Assembly (NCBI GenBank): GCA_002720095.2
Contig: PBGP02000005.1
Coordinates: 3,747 to 67,746, forward strand
Length of the DNA stretch: 64,000 bases
Origin: Methanobacteriota archaeon
GTDB taxonomy: Archaea > Thermoplasmatota > Poseidoniia > Poseidoniales > Poseidoniaceae
Direction of reading: 5' to 3'
The stretch's first letter is position 1, and every line of letters starts with the position of its first letter. Made by a program: the position numbers and the translations under genes. Below, one piece after another: positions 52,504-60,791 of the stretch. The notes beneath the pieces were generated by a model, which worked only from the letters and a program-made list of their open reading frames with translations, had not been told where the DNA came from and made no database searches.

Positions 52504-53445
52504 ATGACTGATAGTTACGTTGCTTTTGTGAGACACGGTGAAAAATTATTGCTCCTAAAGAGAGCAAGCGAAGAATTTACAGGACAATGGGACGGTGTTT
52601 TTGATTATGGGAATGGCCATGATGAAGATGCTGTGCTGAAGAGGGTTTCAGACTCTACTGGAATTTCATTAGACGATTTAATATTTGTTAGAGCTGCAGA
52701 AAATGCAAGATATATCGAAATTGGTAACAGAATCTCCGACATCACACCTGTTTTAGTAATTAGTGAAACTGAAAATATAACACCGTCTACCATTTATGAC
52801 GATTACGTGTGGGTAGATCCAGGAGATATCGCTTGGGAATCAAGAGAAAAACACAATTCTAGGACTTTATGCTACACTGATTTACAAGTAGATGGTTCAG
52901 ATCAATGGTTGATTGAGATGTATGGAGATGTAGGTTCATGTCTTTACATTGTTAAAACTGCAATTGGTTCTGAGAAAAAAGTTGCTGAGGAGATGCATGC
53001 CAGATTATCAGGAACAGGTAGTCTACAAAGTGCTTTAGGAGAAATCTTCAGCGTACTCCACCCAACTCAGATGAGAGGTTACGTTTTTGTTGAAGCCAGT
53101 GCTAAGCACCATGTAGAGAAATTAATTGGTAGGGTGGGAGGAAAAGATAGATCTAGTAGAGGTGTTGTTAATACTACTCCACTTAAGAATGCAAAAGGTG
53201 TTCTTGGTGCAGAAGTGCCACTACAAGATGTATTACCGTATCTAGAACCAAAATCTGCTACTACTGGAATTGATATCGGTTGTTTAGTCGAGATTGTTAG
53301 TGGTGCATTTAAGGGTGAAAAAGCCAGAGTCTTATCTGTTGCTGACACTAAAGAAGAAATCTCAATGGAACTGTATGAAGCTGATATTCCTATGACTTTA
53401 AACATGCGTGCAGACCATGTTAGGGTTATTGAGAGAATAGGTTGA
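52504..53445 (+). CDS. spt5: Transcription elongation factor Spt5 with N-terminal Nudix-like domain
   Basis: Residues ~146-240 are the NGN domain (CLYIVKTAIGSEKKVAEEM, HPTQMRGYVFVEA) and ~255-310 a KOW domain (IGCLVEIVSGAFKGEKARVL), together Spt5/NusG, which bind RNA polymerase with Spt4. Archaeal Spt5 is normally ~150 residues; this one is 313. The added residues 1-~120 look like a Nudix fold: AFVRHGEKLLLLKR, GQWDGVFDYGNGHDED, then KRVSDSTGI where a working enzyme has REUxEExGU. The acidic metal ligands are mostly gone, so it is probably not catalytic. The ATG at 52504 lies 15 bases after secE. No stop separates the parts. Confidence 0.88.
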   Translation: MTDSYVAFVRHGEKLLLLKRASEEFTGQWDGVFDYGNGHDEDAVLKRVSDSTGISLDDLIFVRAAENARYIEIGNRISDITPVLVISETENITPSTIYDDYVWVDPGDIAWESREKHNSRTLCYTDLQVDGSDQWLIEMYGDVGSCLYIVKTAIGSEKKVAEEMHARLSGTGSLQSALGEIFSVLHPTQMRGYVFVEASAKHHVEKLIGRVGGKDRSSRGVVNTTPLKNAKGVLGAEVPLQDVLPYLEPKSATTGIDIGCLVEIVSGAFKGEKARVLSVADTKEEISMELYEADIPMTLNMRADHVRVIERIG

Positions 53446-53504
53446 CCAATGACCGCGATTAAATAGGGGAAGTAGGTCGCAGGGTCGCTACAGAAAGTGA
53501 TATC

Positions 53505-53780
53505 ATGTCAGATAACTGGACCAGTCGTAGAATCCGTAAAGCACTTGGTGTGAAAAAGTGTAACGGAAGTTGGGATGCTGCTGTAGAAGAATTAACGATG
53601 GATCAAATTATCTCAATTGCTAAAGAAAAAAGTCCTGACCTAACTGGAGCCAACTTATATTCAATGGCAAGAGAAGTTATTGGAACGTGCCAATCTATGA
53701 GAGTTTGTGTAGATGGGATGAGACCTAAAAAAGTCATCCAAGCAATGGATGCAGGAGAATATAAAGAGAAATTCAATTAA
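53505..53780 (+). CDS. rpl11: Ribosomal protein L11, C-terminal RNA-binding domain only
   Basis: It occupies the L11 position, between spt5 and L1. The 91 residues align with the L11 C-terminal domain, which binds the GTPase-centre rRNA: RRIRKALGVKKCNGS (compare LLKKAAGIxKGSG), LTMDQIISIAKEKSPDLTGANLYSMAREVIGT and CQSMRV. The whole N-terminal domain, with its PAPPVGPALG motif, is absent, and the 59 bases upstream are too short to hold it in any frame. The C-terminus has an extra ~18 residues. Either L11 is shortened or the N-terminal part is encoded elsewhere. This identification rests on alignment by eye. Confidence 0.78.
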   Translation: MSDNWTSRRIRKALGVKKCNGSWDAAVEELTMDQIISIAKEKSPDLTGANLYSMAREVIGTCQSMRVCVDGMRPKKVIQAMDAGEYKEKFN

Positions 53781-53791
53781 TTATCCACGAA

Positions 53792-53822
53792 TTGCGGGAG
53801 AGGAAAACCTCGCAGACCGCAG
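53792..53822 (+). promoter_or_regulatory. Hairpin like the L1 autoregulatory mRNA site
   Basis: The RNA folds as outer stem TTGCGG/CCGCAG (53792-53797 with 53817-53822, one T.G pair), an asymmetric internal loop GA opposite GCAGA, inner stem GAGG/CCTC (53800-53803 with 53808-53811) and loop AAAA. L1 binding sites on 23S rRNA and on archaeal L1 mRNAs have two short stems around an asymmetric loop with GA on one side. It ends at the Shine-Dalgarno region of the L1 gene, so bound L1 could block its own translation. Confidence 0.6.
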
Positions 53823-53833
53823 AGGTGAAATAT

Positions 53834-54478
53834 ATGGAAGAAAAAATAAATCAAGCATTGAAGACCGCTTTGGAATCTGCTCCTGAGCGTAAATTTACGG
53901 AATCTGTGGAATTGTCATTTACTCTAAGAGATGTAGATCTAAAAATTCCTACTAACCGTGTTCAAGAAGAAATTAGACTACCCAACGGCCGTGGAAAAGA
54001 GATAAAAATCGCCATGTTCGCTGCTGGAGAATCAGCAACCAAAGCGAAGAAAGGAAATATTCACATCATAGACCCTTCAACTATAGAAGATTTAGGTGGA
54101 AACAAAAGTTCTGCTAAAAAACTCGCAAATATGTACGATTACTTTTTATCAGAAGTACCTCATATGGGATTAGTAGGTCGTTTTCTAGGTGTTGTATTAG
54201 GACCAAGAGGTAAAATGCCTCGTCCCGTACCTCCAACAATTGATCCTACCATGATGGCCGCAGGTTTGAGGAATACTGTTGTCGTTCGAAGTCGAGATAA
54301 AATGACATTCCATGTTCCTGTTGGAACTAGATCTCAATCAGAAGAAGAGTTAATGGAAAATGTAATGACTGTCTACAACAGAGTGACCTCGAAACTAGAA
54401 AGAGGAATTGGAAACATTAGGTCTCTGTATATCAAGACATCAATGGGTCCTTCAGTTCCAGTGGAGGTGATTAACTGA
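53834..54478 (+). CDS. rpl1: Large-subunit ribosomal protein L1
   Basis: L1 forms the mobile L1 stalk and in archaea also represses its own operon. Family motifs are FTESVELSFTLRDVDLK at the start, FLGVVLGPRGKMPRPVPP in the middle, and RSRDKMTFHVPVG near the end. The ATG at 53834 follows AGAGGTGA; the frame extends up to 53792 through the hairpin but without family similarity. Its stop overlaps the L10 start (TGATG). Confidence 0.95.
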   Translation: MEEKINQALKTALESAPERKFTESVELSFTLRDVDLKIPTNRVQEEIRLPNGRGKEIKIAMFAAGESATKAKKGNIHIIDPSTIEDLGGNKSSAKKLANMYDYFLSEVPHMGLVGRFLGVVLGPRGKMPRPVPPTIDPTMMAAGLRNTVVVRSRDKMTFHVPVGTRSQSEEELMENVMTVYNRVTSKLERGIGNIRSLYIKTSMGPSVPVEVIN

Positions 54479-55494
54479 TGATTGCAAAAGCAGCACCTTG
54501 GAAAAAAGGCACAATTTCAAAACTTGCAGAAGATTTATCCAGAGGTGGCACAATAGCAATAATCGACATTCATGGTATTCCAGCAGATGCAATGCTTGGG
54601 ATGAGAAAATCACTAAGGGATTCAATGTCAATTAGAGTGGCTAAAAAGAAACTTATGACTAGAGCTTGGAATGAGGCAAAACTTGACACTGACGTTCTGT
54701 TTGAAATGTTCGGAAATGCAGTACAACCCGCATTGGTTCAAACTACCGAGTTCGATAGCTTTACTTTATTTTCGGAGCTTAAAAAAACTGAAGCTGGTAG
54801 AGCTGCAAAACCAGGAGATATAGCTCCAAAAGACATTATTGTTGAAAAGCAGGACACAGGGATGGCTCCTGGGCCTATAGTTGGTGATTTGAATTCAATA
54901 GGAATACCTGCAAAAATTATGAAAGGTTCTGTTCACATTCAAAAAGATACTGTAGCTATTAAAGAAGGAGAGGTTTTTGAGGGTGAATTAGGTATTATGC
55001 TATCCAAATTAGGTATAAACCCTATAGTTACAGGTTTAAAAGTTATTTCTACCTATGAAAATGGCATTAAATTCTCCCCTGACATTCTAGATATCGACTT
55101 TGATGAATTCCGTACTAAAGTGATTGGCGGAGTATCTGCCACATTCAACTTAGCTTGTAATTTAGGCTGGATGACAAATGTTACAATGCCGACATTGCTA
55201 TCTAAGGCTTCTTCTGAAGCGCTAAATGTTGCTGTTGAAGCGGAGGTAATTAATCACAAGACGTTACCTCTATTCATTGGAAGAGCAAATGTATCAATGC
55301 TAGGATTAGCGTCTAGATTAGATTCCTCGGCCCTCGACGATGAGTTGGCCTCAAAATTAGGTGCTGTTGCAGCAGCAGCAGCAACTACTGCTACACCTGT
55401 AGCAGAAGAAACGGATTCTACTCCCACCGAAGTAGAAGAAGAAGAGGAAGATGAACCCGAAGAATTCGGGGGGCTCGGTGACCTGTTCGGTTAG
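54478..55494 (+). CDS. rpl10: Ribosomal protein L10 (P0)
   Basis: The stalk base protein that carries L12 dimers. The N-terminal rRNA-binding part (WKKGTISKLAEDLSRG, IRVAKKKLMTRAWNEA) is followed by the archaeal/eukaryotic insertion domain (GDIAPKDIIVEKQDTGMAPGP), helical L12-binding spine, and an Ala-rich plus acidic tail ending EEFGGLGDLFG. The tail resembles that of L12 in the next gene. 338 residues matches archaeal P0. Start overlaps the L1 stop by one base. Confidence 0.94.
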   Translation: MIAKAAPWKKGTISKLAEDLSRGGTIAIIDIHGIPADAMLGMRKSLRDSMSIRVAKKKLMTRAWNEAKLDTDVLFEMFGNAVQPALVQTTEFDSFTLFSELKKTEAGRAAKPGDIAPKDIIVEKQDTGMAPGPIVGDLNSIGIPAKIMKGSVHIQKDTVAIKEGEVFEGELGIMLSKLGINPIVTGLKVISTYENGIKFSPDILDIDFDEFRTKVIGGVSATFNLACNLGWMTNVTMPTLLSKASSEALNVAVEAEVINHKTLPLFIGRANVSMLGLASRLDSSALDDELASKLGAVAAAAATTATPVAEETDSTPTEVEEEEEDEPEEFGGLGDLFG

Positions 55495-55519
55495 AACATA
55501 AAAAAGAGGTGAATAAAAA

Positions 55520-55822
55520 ATGGAATATGTATATGCTGCTATGTTACTGCATTCTGCAGGCAAGGAGATTAATGAAAAGAATGTAAAAGCCGTACTCAAG
55601 GGTGCTGGGGTAGATTCTGATGATGGAAGAGTAAAGGCTCTCATTGCATCATTAGATGGTATTGACATTGAAGAAGCGATGTCAACAGCCGTGGCTGCTC
55701 CTGCCGCTGCTCCTGTAGCAGGTGGTGCTGGTGCTACTGAAGCTGTGGAAGAGGTTCCTGCTGAAGAAGAAGAAGAAGAAGAAGAATCTGGATTTGAAGG
55801 TTTAGGTTCACTCTTTGGCTAG
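55520..55822 (+). CDS. rpl12: Ribosomal protein L12 (P1/P2-type)
   Basis: The archaeal stalk protein that recruits translation GTPases. The N-terminal dimerisation domain begins [19 protein letters not shown] and continues [21 protein letters not shown]. An Ala/Pro-rich hinge leads to a run of Glu and the C-terminal [17 protein letters not shown] precedes the ATG. 100 residues is normal. It is the last gene of the operon. The Glu run is coded by a GAA repeat near 55760-55783. Confidence 0.95.
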   Translation: MEYVYAAMLLHSAGKEINEKNVKAVLKGAGVDSDDGRVKALIASLDGIDIEEAMSTAVAAPAAAPVAGGAGATEAVEEVPAEEEEEEEESGFEGLGSLFG

Positions 55823-55944
55823 ATCAACCAATAAGAGAAAATACCGAGCAATAATTGCAAGTGTGACATTTGTCCACATTTCGGTCAATGCCTCTTAGGC
55901 CGTTATAGACAAGACATTCAAAGATAGTTAGCCATAGCATTGAC

Positions 55945-56448
55945 ATGGCGGGGCTACATACAATTGAATTTTCAACTTGTTTGAAGCCAGTAGACATGGT
56001 AAGAAAGTTGAGAGAAATTATTTTAGATTTAGGCTGGACATACGAAAGAGTTGAAGGAATGCGTACTGTAGACAGATTTGCTATTATTGTACCACTCACT
56101 CAGTTAGCTAAGAGTTTAGGAATTAAAATAACCTCAGGCCCATTAAATGGAGTTGAAATGTTGTCCTGGAGTCAAACTCCTGGTTCATCTGGGAGTCTTC
56201 ACTACACTTCATGGTGCTGTTCAACAGAAATTGAAAAACATAAATTAGAAAATTTAATCAAATTCTGGACTATCAAACTTAGTCGACAACCCTGGAGATG
56301 GACATTTGGAGAAAGATCGATCATTGGATACTTTCATCCAACATTTGGACAGTCAAAAAAATTTTTTAAGAAATTAGGGTTTAATGTTAAATCAAAAACA
56401 TGGCCAGAGTTAATAGAAACTAATTTACAAGCCTTTTTTGAAGAATAA
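55945..56448 (+). CDS. Unknown 167-residue protein
   Basis: Not recognised. A soluble, basic, Trp-rich protein (LGWTYERVEG, MLSWSQTPGSSGS, YTSWCCSTEIE, QPWRWTFGER). It has alternating beta/alpha character and no membrane helix. The opposite strand also has a short open frame, but the plus frame shows protein-like composition and runs to a stop just before the next gene. The 122-base gap upstream (55823-55944) shows nothing clear. Confidence 0.55.
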   Translation: MAGLHTIEFSTCLKPVDMVRKLREIILDLGWTYERVEGMRTVDRFAIIVPLTQLAKSLGIKITSGPLNGVEMLSWSQTPGSSGSLHYTSWCCSTEIEKHKLENLIKFWTIKLSRQPWRWTFGERSIIGYFHPTFGQSKKFFKKLGFNVKSKTWPELIETNLQAFFEE

Positions 56449-56489
56449 TAGGTATTAAATTCATAACCCTCATTGACTTGGGGGTTTTA

Positions 56490-57212
56490 ATGTTCGATGT
56501 ATCAGAGACGTTAGAACGTCTCAAGACTGATAGGGAATTTCTAACTACAGTTCTTGGTACAATATTTTTCTTAGCGATTTTCCCAGCCTACTTCATTATA
56601 GGTGATTCTAACAGCGATGGTAGCCTAAATGCAATTGCAGATTACAAAATTGAAGGGTCTATTGAAATTTATGAACTAATAAATGAAACTGAATATATTT
56701 TTGATGGAGATACTTTACAATTTTCATTAACTACCGAGGGTCGTGAAGACTTAATCTCAAAAAATATTGTAGGTGCCCAAATTCTACTATCTTACAATGA
56801 AGATGAAGAAGCCACAGGACCAACTTGTGTGGGCCCCACCGATGGTCAAAGCGCAGCTGATACAATTTCTACTTCAATAACTCACGATTCTTACAATGAA
56901 AGTGGAGAAGGTACAAATGGGGGGGGAGCTGGTTTGTATTTTATTGAAATTTCATGGTATAATTCTACTTTATTAAATTCTACAGTATCTGGACTGTCAA
57001 AATCTCAAATTATTAATGAATTAGATGGCCAAGGCAAAGGTGAAGGAGAATATTCTATCCAAATTAGTGTTGAGGCAGAAAGTGGAAATTCACCAGTAAT
57101 TGGATGCGAGAGAAATGATGAAGGAGAAGATATAACCTATTCTGTAAGATTGTTGATTTTAGATAATTATACTATCTCAACAGAATTAGTTGATGAAACT
57201 GGAGAAGTCTAG
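56490..57212 (+). CDS. Signal-anchored extracytoplasmic protein, unknown
   Basis: About 15 cytoplasmic residues precede one transmembrane helix (~20-38, TVLGTIFFLAIFPAYFII). The ~200 outer residues are acidic, Gly/Ser/Asn-rich and beta-like, with a probable disulfide pair (C near TCVGPTDG and C near VIGCERNDE). Its composition resembles outer parts of archaeal pilin-like proteins, but no pilin signal is seen. The ATG at 56490 has a GGGGG site 5 bases upstream; a TTG at 56478 is in frame. It overlaps the phosphohexomutase end by 4 bases. Confidence 0.6.
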   Translation: MFDVSETLERLKTDREFLTTVLGTIFFLAIFPAYFIIGDSNSDGSLNAIADYKIEGSIEIYELINETEYIFDGDTLQFSLTTEGREDLISKNIVGAQILLSYNEDEEATGPTCVGPTDGQSAADTISTSITHDSYNESGEGTNGGGAGLYFIEISWYNSTLLNSTVSGLSKSQIINELDGQGKGEGEYSIQISVEAESGNSPVIGCERNDEGEDITYSVRLLILDNYTISTELVDETGEV

Positions 57213-58660
57213 TCTTGATTCAAAAATTCACTAATATCTAAATGCGGACTTATTATTCTATCTACTTCTGATTTAATCCATGATAAATTATTCTCATCTA
57301 CCGCTTCGGCACGCATTACAAAAATAGGTTCAGTATTAGAAAGTCTACAAAGACACCATCCGACTATTTTATCTCCTCTCTTGAATTTAAATCTAACACC
57401 GTCAATAGTTGAATTTTCTAAACCTTCTGAATCAACAGAATCAATTATCGATTGCATAAGGCTAATTTTGTCATTTGATTGAAAACGGATTTTTGATTCT
57501 CCTGTAGATGAATAAAAAGGCAATTTAGAGATTAGTTTACTAAAATTATCACCCGGCTTTAAAGTTCTTGAAACTAATTCAACCAATCTTGCAGAGACAT
57601 ATAAGGAATCGTCAAAACCTGGCCACCTATCATTGAAGAAGATATGACCACTCATCTCTCCAGCTAAAGGAACTAATGGGTTATCACGCAAGGCTTGCTT
57701 TTGAAATGAATGGCCTGTGCGCATCATCAGTGGAATACCTCCATTTTGTTCAATTACATTTTCAACAGCCATTGAGCATTTTACATCATAAATTATTGTA
57801 CGCTCTTGTTCACTTAATCCAACTCTCTTCTTGAGTAAGTCAATTGCGAAAAGTGCTAACATTTTATCTGGATGGATAAATACCCCATTCTCATCTACTA
57901 ATCCAACACGGTCACCATCACCATCAATTCCAATCCCAAAATCACAATTATTTTTCTTGACTGCTCTAGACAAATGCTGCATATTCTCAATTCTTGTTGG
58001 ATCAGGAGGGTGATTTGGAAATTGATTGTCCCAATCACAAAATAATGTAACTAAATCAACATTTAATTTTTTGAATAGTTTAATCATTGCTGGACCTGCG
58101 ACAGCATTACCACAATCAATTGCAATCTTCATTTTTCTTAAAGGCAAATCTAGATTTTCAATTACTGAATCAATATGGTTATTCAATATATCAACATTGG
58201 TAATTTTACCATTACCCATTTTAAATTCATTTTGTAGAAATATATCTAATAGTTCTTGTATAGAATCTCCTGCCATAGCTGAATTCCCATTATTTATCTT
58301 AAAACCATTGTATTCTGGAGGATTATGGGATGCTGTAATCATTACTCCGCCATCAACATCTAAAACATGTGTAGCATGATACATTGTGCCAGTTGGTATA
58401 ATACCAAGATCTTGAATATGAACTCCAGAATCTTTCAAACCAGATAAAAATGACATATGAAGAATTGGGCTGCTCTCTCTAATGTCTCTACCTACCGCTA
58501 GAGTATTTAAATCAAGATAAGTTGCAAGAGCCGCCCCTAATCTGTAAGCAAATTTTTCATTTATGGCTTCACCATAAACTCCTCGAATATCATACGCCTT
58601 AAAAACTGATTTTATTTCATCTAAATCAAAATCAGAAGGCCATTTTAGATGTCGGCGCAT
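57209..58660 (-). CDS. Phosphomannomutase/phosphoglucomutase family enzyme
   Basis: It interconverts sugar 1- and 6-phosphates for glycan precursor synthesis. Motifs are FKAYDIRGVYGE near the N-terminus, the phosphoserine loop VMITASHNPPEYNGFKI, the metal loop GIDGDGDRVGLVD, the sugar loop GEMSGHIFF, and the phosphate loop RLSNTEPIFVMRAEA. The ATG at 58660 is chosen; the frame continues to a TTG at 58693 with MLLCSIALW-like residues outside the family. Substrate (mannose, glucose or glucosamine) is not fixed by these motifs. Confidence 0.92.
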   Translation of the reverse strand: MRRHLKWPSDFDLDEIKSVFKAYDIRGVYGEAINEKFAYRLGAALATYLDLNTLAVGRDIRESSPILHMSFLSGLKDSGVHIQDLGIIPTGTMYHATHVLDVDGGVMITASHNPPEYNGFKINNGNSAMAGDSIQELLDIFLQNEFKMGNGKITNVDILNNHIDSVIENLDLPLRKMKIAIDCGNAVAGPAMIKLFKKLNVDLVTLFCDWDNQFPNHPPDPTRIENMQHLSRAVKKNNCDFGIGIDGDGDRVGLVDENGVFIHPDKMLALFAIDLLKKRVGLSEQERTIIYDVKCSMAVENVIEQNGGIPLMMRTGHSFQKQALRDNPLVPLAGEMSGHIFFNDRWPGFDDSLYVSARLVELVSRTLKPGDNFSKLISKLPFYSSTGESKIRFQSNDKISLMQSIIDSVDSEGLENSTIDGVRFKFKRGDKIVGWCLCRLSNTEPIFVMRAEAVDENNLSWIKSEVDRIISPHLDISEFLNQD

Positions 58661-58715
58661 GTTACGCCATAATGCAATAGAACATAAGAGCAACTAAAGA
58701 TTTTTTATTAAGAGA

Positions 58716-59081
58716 TTATTCTGTAGCCTGTACTACAATTTCAACTTTTGCTCCTTTGGGTAAATTTCCTACCTCAAAAGCCGCTCTAGCGGGAGGTACA
58801 TCCACACCATCCAACCACACTAAATATTCTTCATTCATACTATTGAAATCATTAATGTCTGACAATAGAACTTGCACAAAACATACATTATTTTTAGTAA
58901 CTCCAGCAGCATTTAATAGATTATCTATCTTATTCAGACAACCTTGAGTCTGTTGTTTTATTCCACCGTCATTTTCCAATGCTATTTGTCCAGCTAACCA
59001 AATTATACCATTTGATTTAACTCCTTGAGAATATGGACCATATATTTTTACGCCATCTATCTCGATTTTTTCCTTAGGCAT
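58716..59081 (-). CDS. ridA: RidA/YjgF family enamine/imine deaminase
   Basis: RidA hydrolyses reactive enamines formed by PLP enzymes. The 121-residue length and motifs fit: GPYSQGVKSNGIIWLAGQIA, the stretch LNAAGVTKNNVCFVQVLL, and the ending PPARAAFEVGNLPKGAKVEIVVQA with the substrate-binding Arg. It lies upstream of the phosphohexomutase on the same strand. Confidence 0.93.
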   Translation of the reverse strand: MPKEKIEIDGVKIYGPYSQGVKSNGIIWLAGQIALENDGGIKQQTQGCLNKIDNLLNAAGVTKNNVCFVQVLLSDINDFNSMNEEYLVWLDGVDVPPARAAFEVGNLPKGAKVEIVVQATE

Positions 59082-59138
59082 ACTAATCCGAACCAGTCTA
59101 AAGTCAAATCAATTGCGGCTAAGCATATCACCTGAATC

Positions 59139-60095
59139 ATGTTAGAATGTACAATGCAGATACTTAATGAGCAAGTTGTTACTGCTTGGGTTTTGGAACA
59201 TCCGGCCCATTTTCAACTACTTTCTCCATTTATCAAGAAAGGTGACAGAAATGATGTTTTAATAATTACAACCAGAGAAGAGTGCATGAATATGTATAAA
59301 AAGTCTAAAAACTATCTTCCTGATAGAGAGGTTTTTTTTGTAGAAAGGCCTTTTGCAAAAAATTATTCTAGATTAAAAACTCTTTTAAAAGTCATAAAAA
59401 GAAGAATAAGGGTGAAAAGATTTCTCAATAAAAGACAAAAAAATAATCCTATTGATAGAATAGTTGTAATGGGTGCAAGTTTAGAATTGTTATCCGCTAA
59501 AGCTGCAAGAATTAATCAAAGAATATATATTAGTGACACTGAAATTCATCACCTAGCACATAAACTCGCCTTAAGATCTGCAACTGATGTATTACTGCCT
59601 AAATATTGGAGAAAAGATCTTGACGATGGATTTTCTGAAAAATGTAAAAAATATAAAATTAACTTATTAATTCATGAGAATATTCATGCTGAAATGAGAG
59701 TGTTTAATAGAAATCATAAATGCAATGATAGGATTATTTGTCGATTACTTGAAGGAGGAGGTAATCATGATAGTAAAGAGATTTTAGATGTAGAGAATAA
59801 ATTACATTTGATAAATGGAAAAATTGATTTTTTTAATGAGGGTTTTTTACATGAAAATCCATGGGAACTATGTAATTTAATTTCACAATATTCTTCCGTA
59901 ATTACACAAAGTACAACTTTTGCAGCAGAAGCAGCTATTCAAAATATTCCAACATTATTATTCAGTAAGGCTAAGAGAGGTTTTTTGTCTGAATTACTCT
60001 CAAGAAATAAACCATTAATTCAATGTCTTTCAATTTCAGATTTTGAAAATTCTGTAAAGGAATGGGAAAAAATTAAGCTAAATCAGAAAAAATAG
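59139..60095 (+). CDS. DUF354-like glycosyltransferase-fold protein
   Basis: A 318-residue protein with the DUF354 pattern, a GT-B-like fold: an N-terminal VLEHPAHFQLLSPFIKKGDRN, a central YISDTEIHHLAHKLALRSATDVLLPKYW, and near the end SVITQSTTFAAEAAIQNIPTLLF (compare GGTxxxEAA...GxP). DUF354 genes often lie with surface-polysaccharide genes. No signal or membrane helix. Activity is unproven. A second ATG at 59154 is possible. Confidence 0.68.
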   Translation: MLECTMQILNEQVVTAWVLEHPAHFQLLSPFIKKGDRNDVLIITTREECMNMYKKSKNYLPDREVFFVERPFAKNYSRLKTLLKVIKRRIRVKRFLNKRQKNNPIDRIVVMGASLELLSAKAARINQRIYISDTEIHHLAHKLALRSATDVLLPKYWRKDLDDGFSEKCKKYKINLLIHENIHAEMRVFNRNHKCNDRIICRLLEGGGNHDSKEILDVENKLHLINGKIDFFNEGFLHENPWELCNLISQYSSVITQSTTFAAEAAIQNIPTLLFSKAKRGFLSELLSRNKPLIQCLSISDFENSVKEWEKIKLNQKK

Positions 60096-60122
60096 AATAA
60101 CAACACTATGTAGGGCAATTGA

Positions 60123-60782
60123 ATGAGGCGATGTAATGTTAGAAATAATTGCGGTTCTGCCGGAATTAGTTCAATGATTGTGTTCATTGCTTTAATCCTT
60201 GTAAGTGCAACTCTAGCCGTTATATTAATTCGATTTGGTCAAGAATTATTCGATGATTCTGGACAAGATGGGCAAGATACCGAGAATACTATTTATGGAA
60301 AAATAGTTATCTCAAACGCAGTAATTACAGCCATCGAATTTGATGAAAATGACAATGATGCTGACGGAGATAATGAAGAACCCGTCCAGTCTACATTACA
60401 AATTACATTTGAGTTGTCCCCTGGTGCCCCTGAAATAGATGATCATGAAGTAAAATGGGCAGTACTTTGTGAAAATGAGATTCAGCCCGAAGGATTAAGA
60501 TGGAGTAATGAAGGCAATCTTGAATCAGTAACTACTGCAACAGGTGATGGTGGAGATGTAGATGCTGTTAGAGTAATGGAGTTTGGTATAACTTACATGA
60601 TTACAATTCCTTTACATCATACTACAGATACTAATAATGATGGGATTTTGGATGAGGGTGGATGCCCACCAAATTTTTTAGAGACGCATACTCTAATTTT
60701 TGTTATGGGAAATTCTGGCTCTTACACTAGTTGGGAATTAAGATATGATGAATCTTTAGCTACAGGTGAAGTTTTAATTTGA
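60123..60782 (+). CDS. Archaellin-like filament protein
   Basis: Archaellins polymerise into the archaeal swimming filament through a conserved N-terminal helix. The class III-like signal ends near NNCG and is followed by SAGISSMIVFIALILVSATLA, the typical helix. The rest (~190 residues) is an outer beta domain. The C-terminus (TYMITIPLH ... THTLIFVMGNSGSYTSWELRY) is the standard archaellin end. The usual Lys/Arg-Gly just before cleavage is not clear. No archaellum motor or prepilin peptidase gene is in the window. Confidence 0.8.
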   Translation: MRRCNVRNNCGSAGISSMIVFIALILVSATLAVILIRFGQELFDDSGQDGQDTENTIYGKIVISNAVITAIEFDENDNDADGDNEEPVQSTLQITFELSPGAPEIDDHEVKWAVLCENEIQPEGLRWSNEGNLESVTTATGDGGDVDAVRVMEFGITYMITIPLHHTTDTNNDGILDEGGCPPNFLETHTLIFVMGNSGSYTSWELRYDESLATGEVLI

Positions 60783-60791
60783 GGTTTTTTT

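Noticed and set aside
53453-53487. Possible stem ACC-GCGA with TCGC-AG-GGT before the L11 gene
   Set aside because: The loop is long (about 18 bases) and the stem is bulged; not convincing without covariation.
53446-53504. Frameshifted or hidden L11 N-terminal domain upstream of the short L11
   Set aside because: Only 59 bases separate it from spt5, too few for a ~65-residue domain, and no frame shows the PAPPVGPALG motif.
55757-55785. GAA triplet repeat in the L12 gene as a regulatory or unstable repeat
   Set aside because: It encodes the normal acidic tail of archaeal L12; a similar run occurs in L10.
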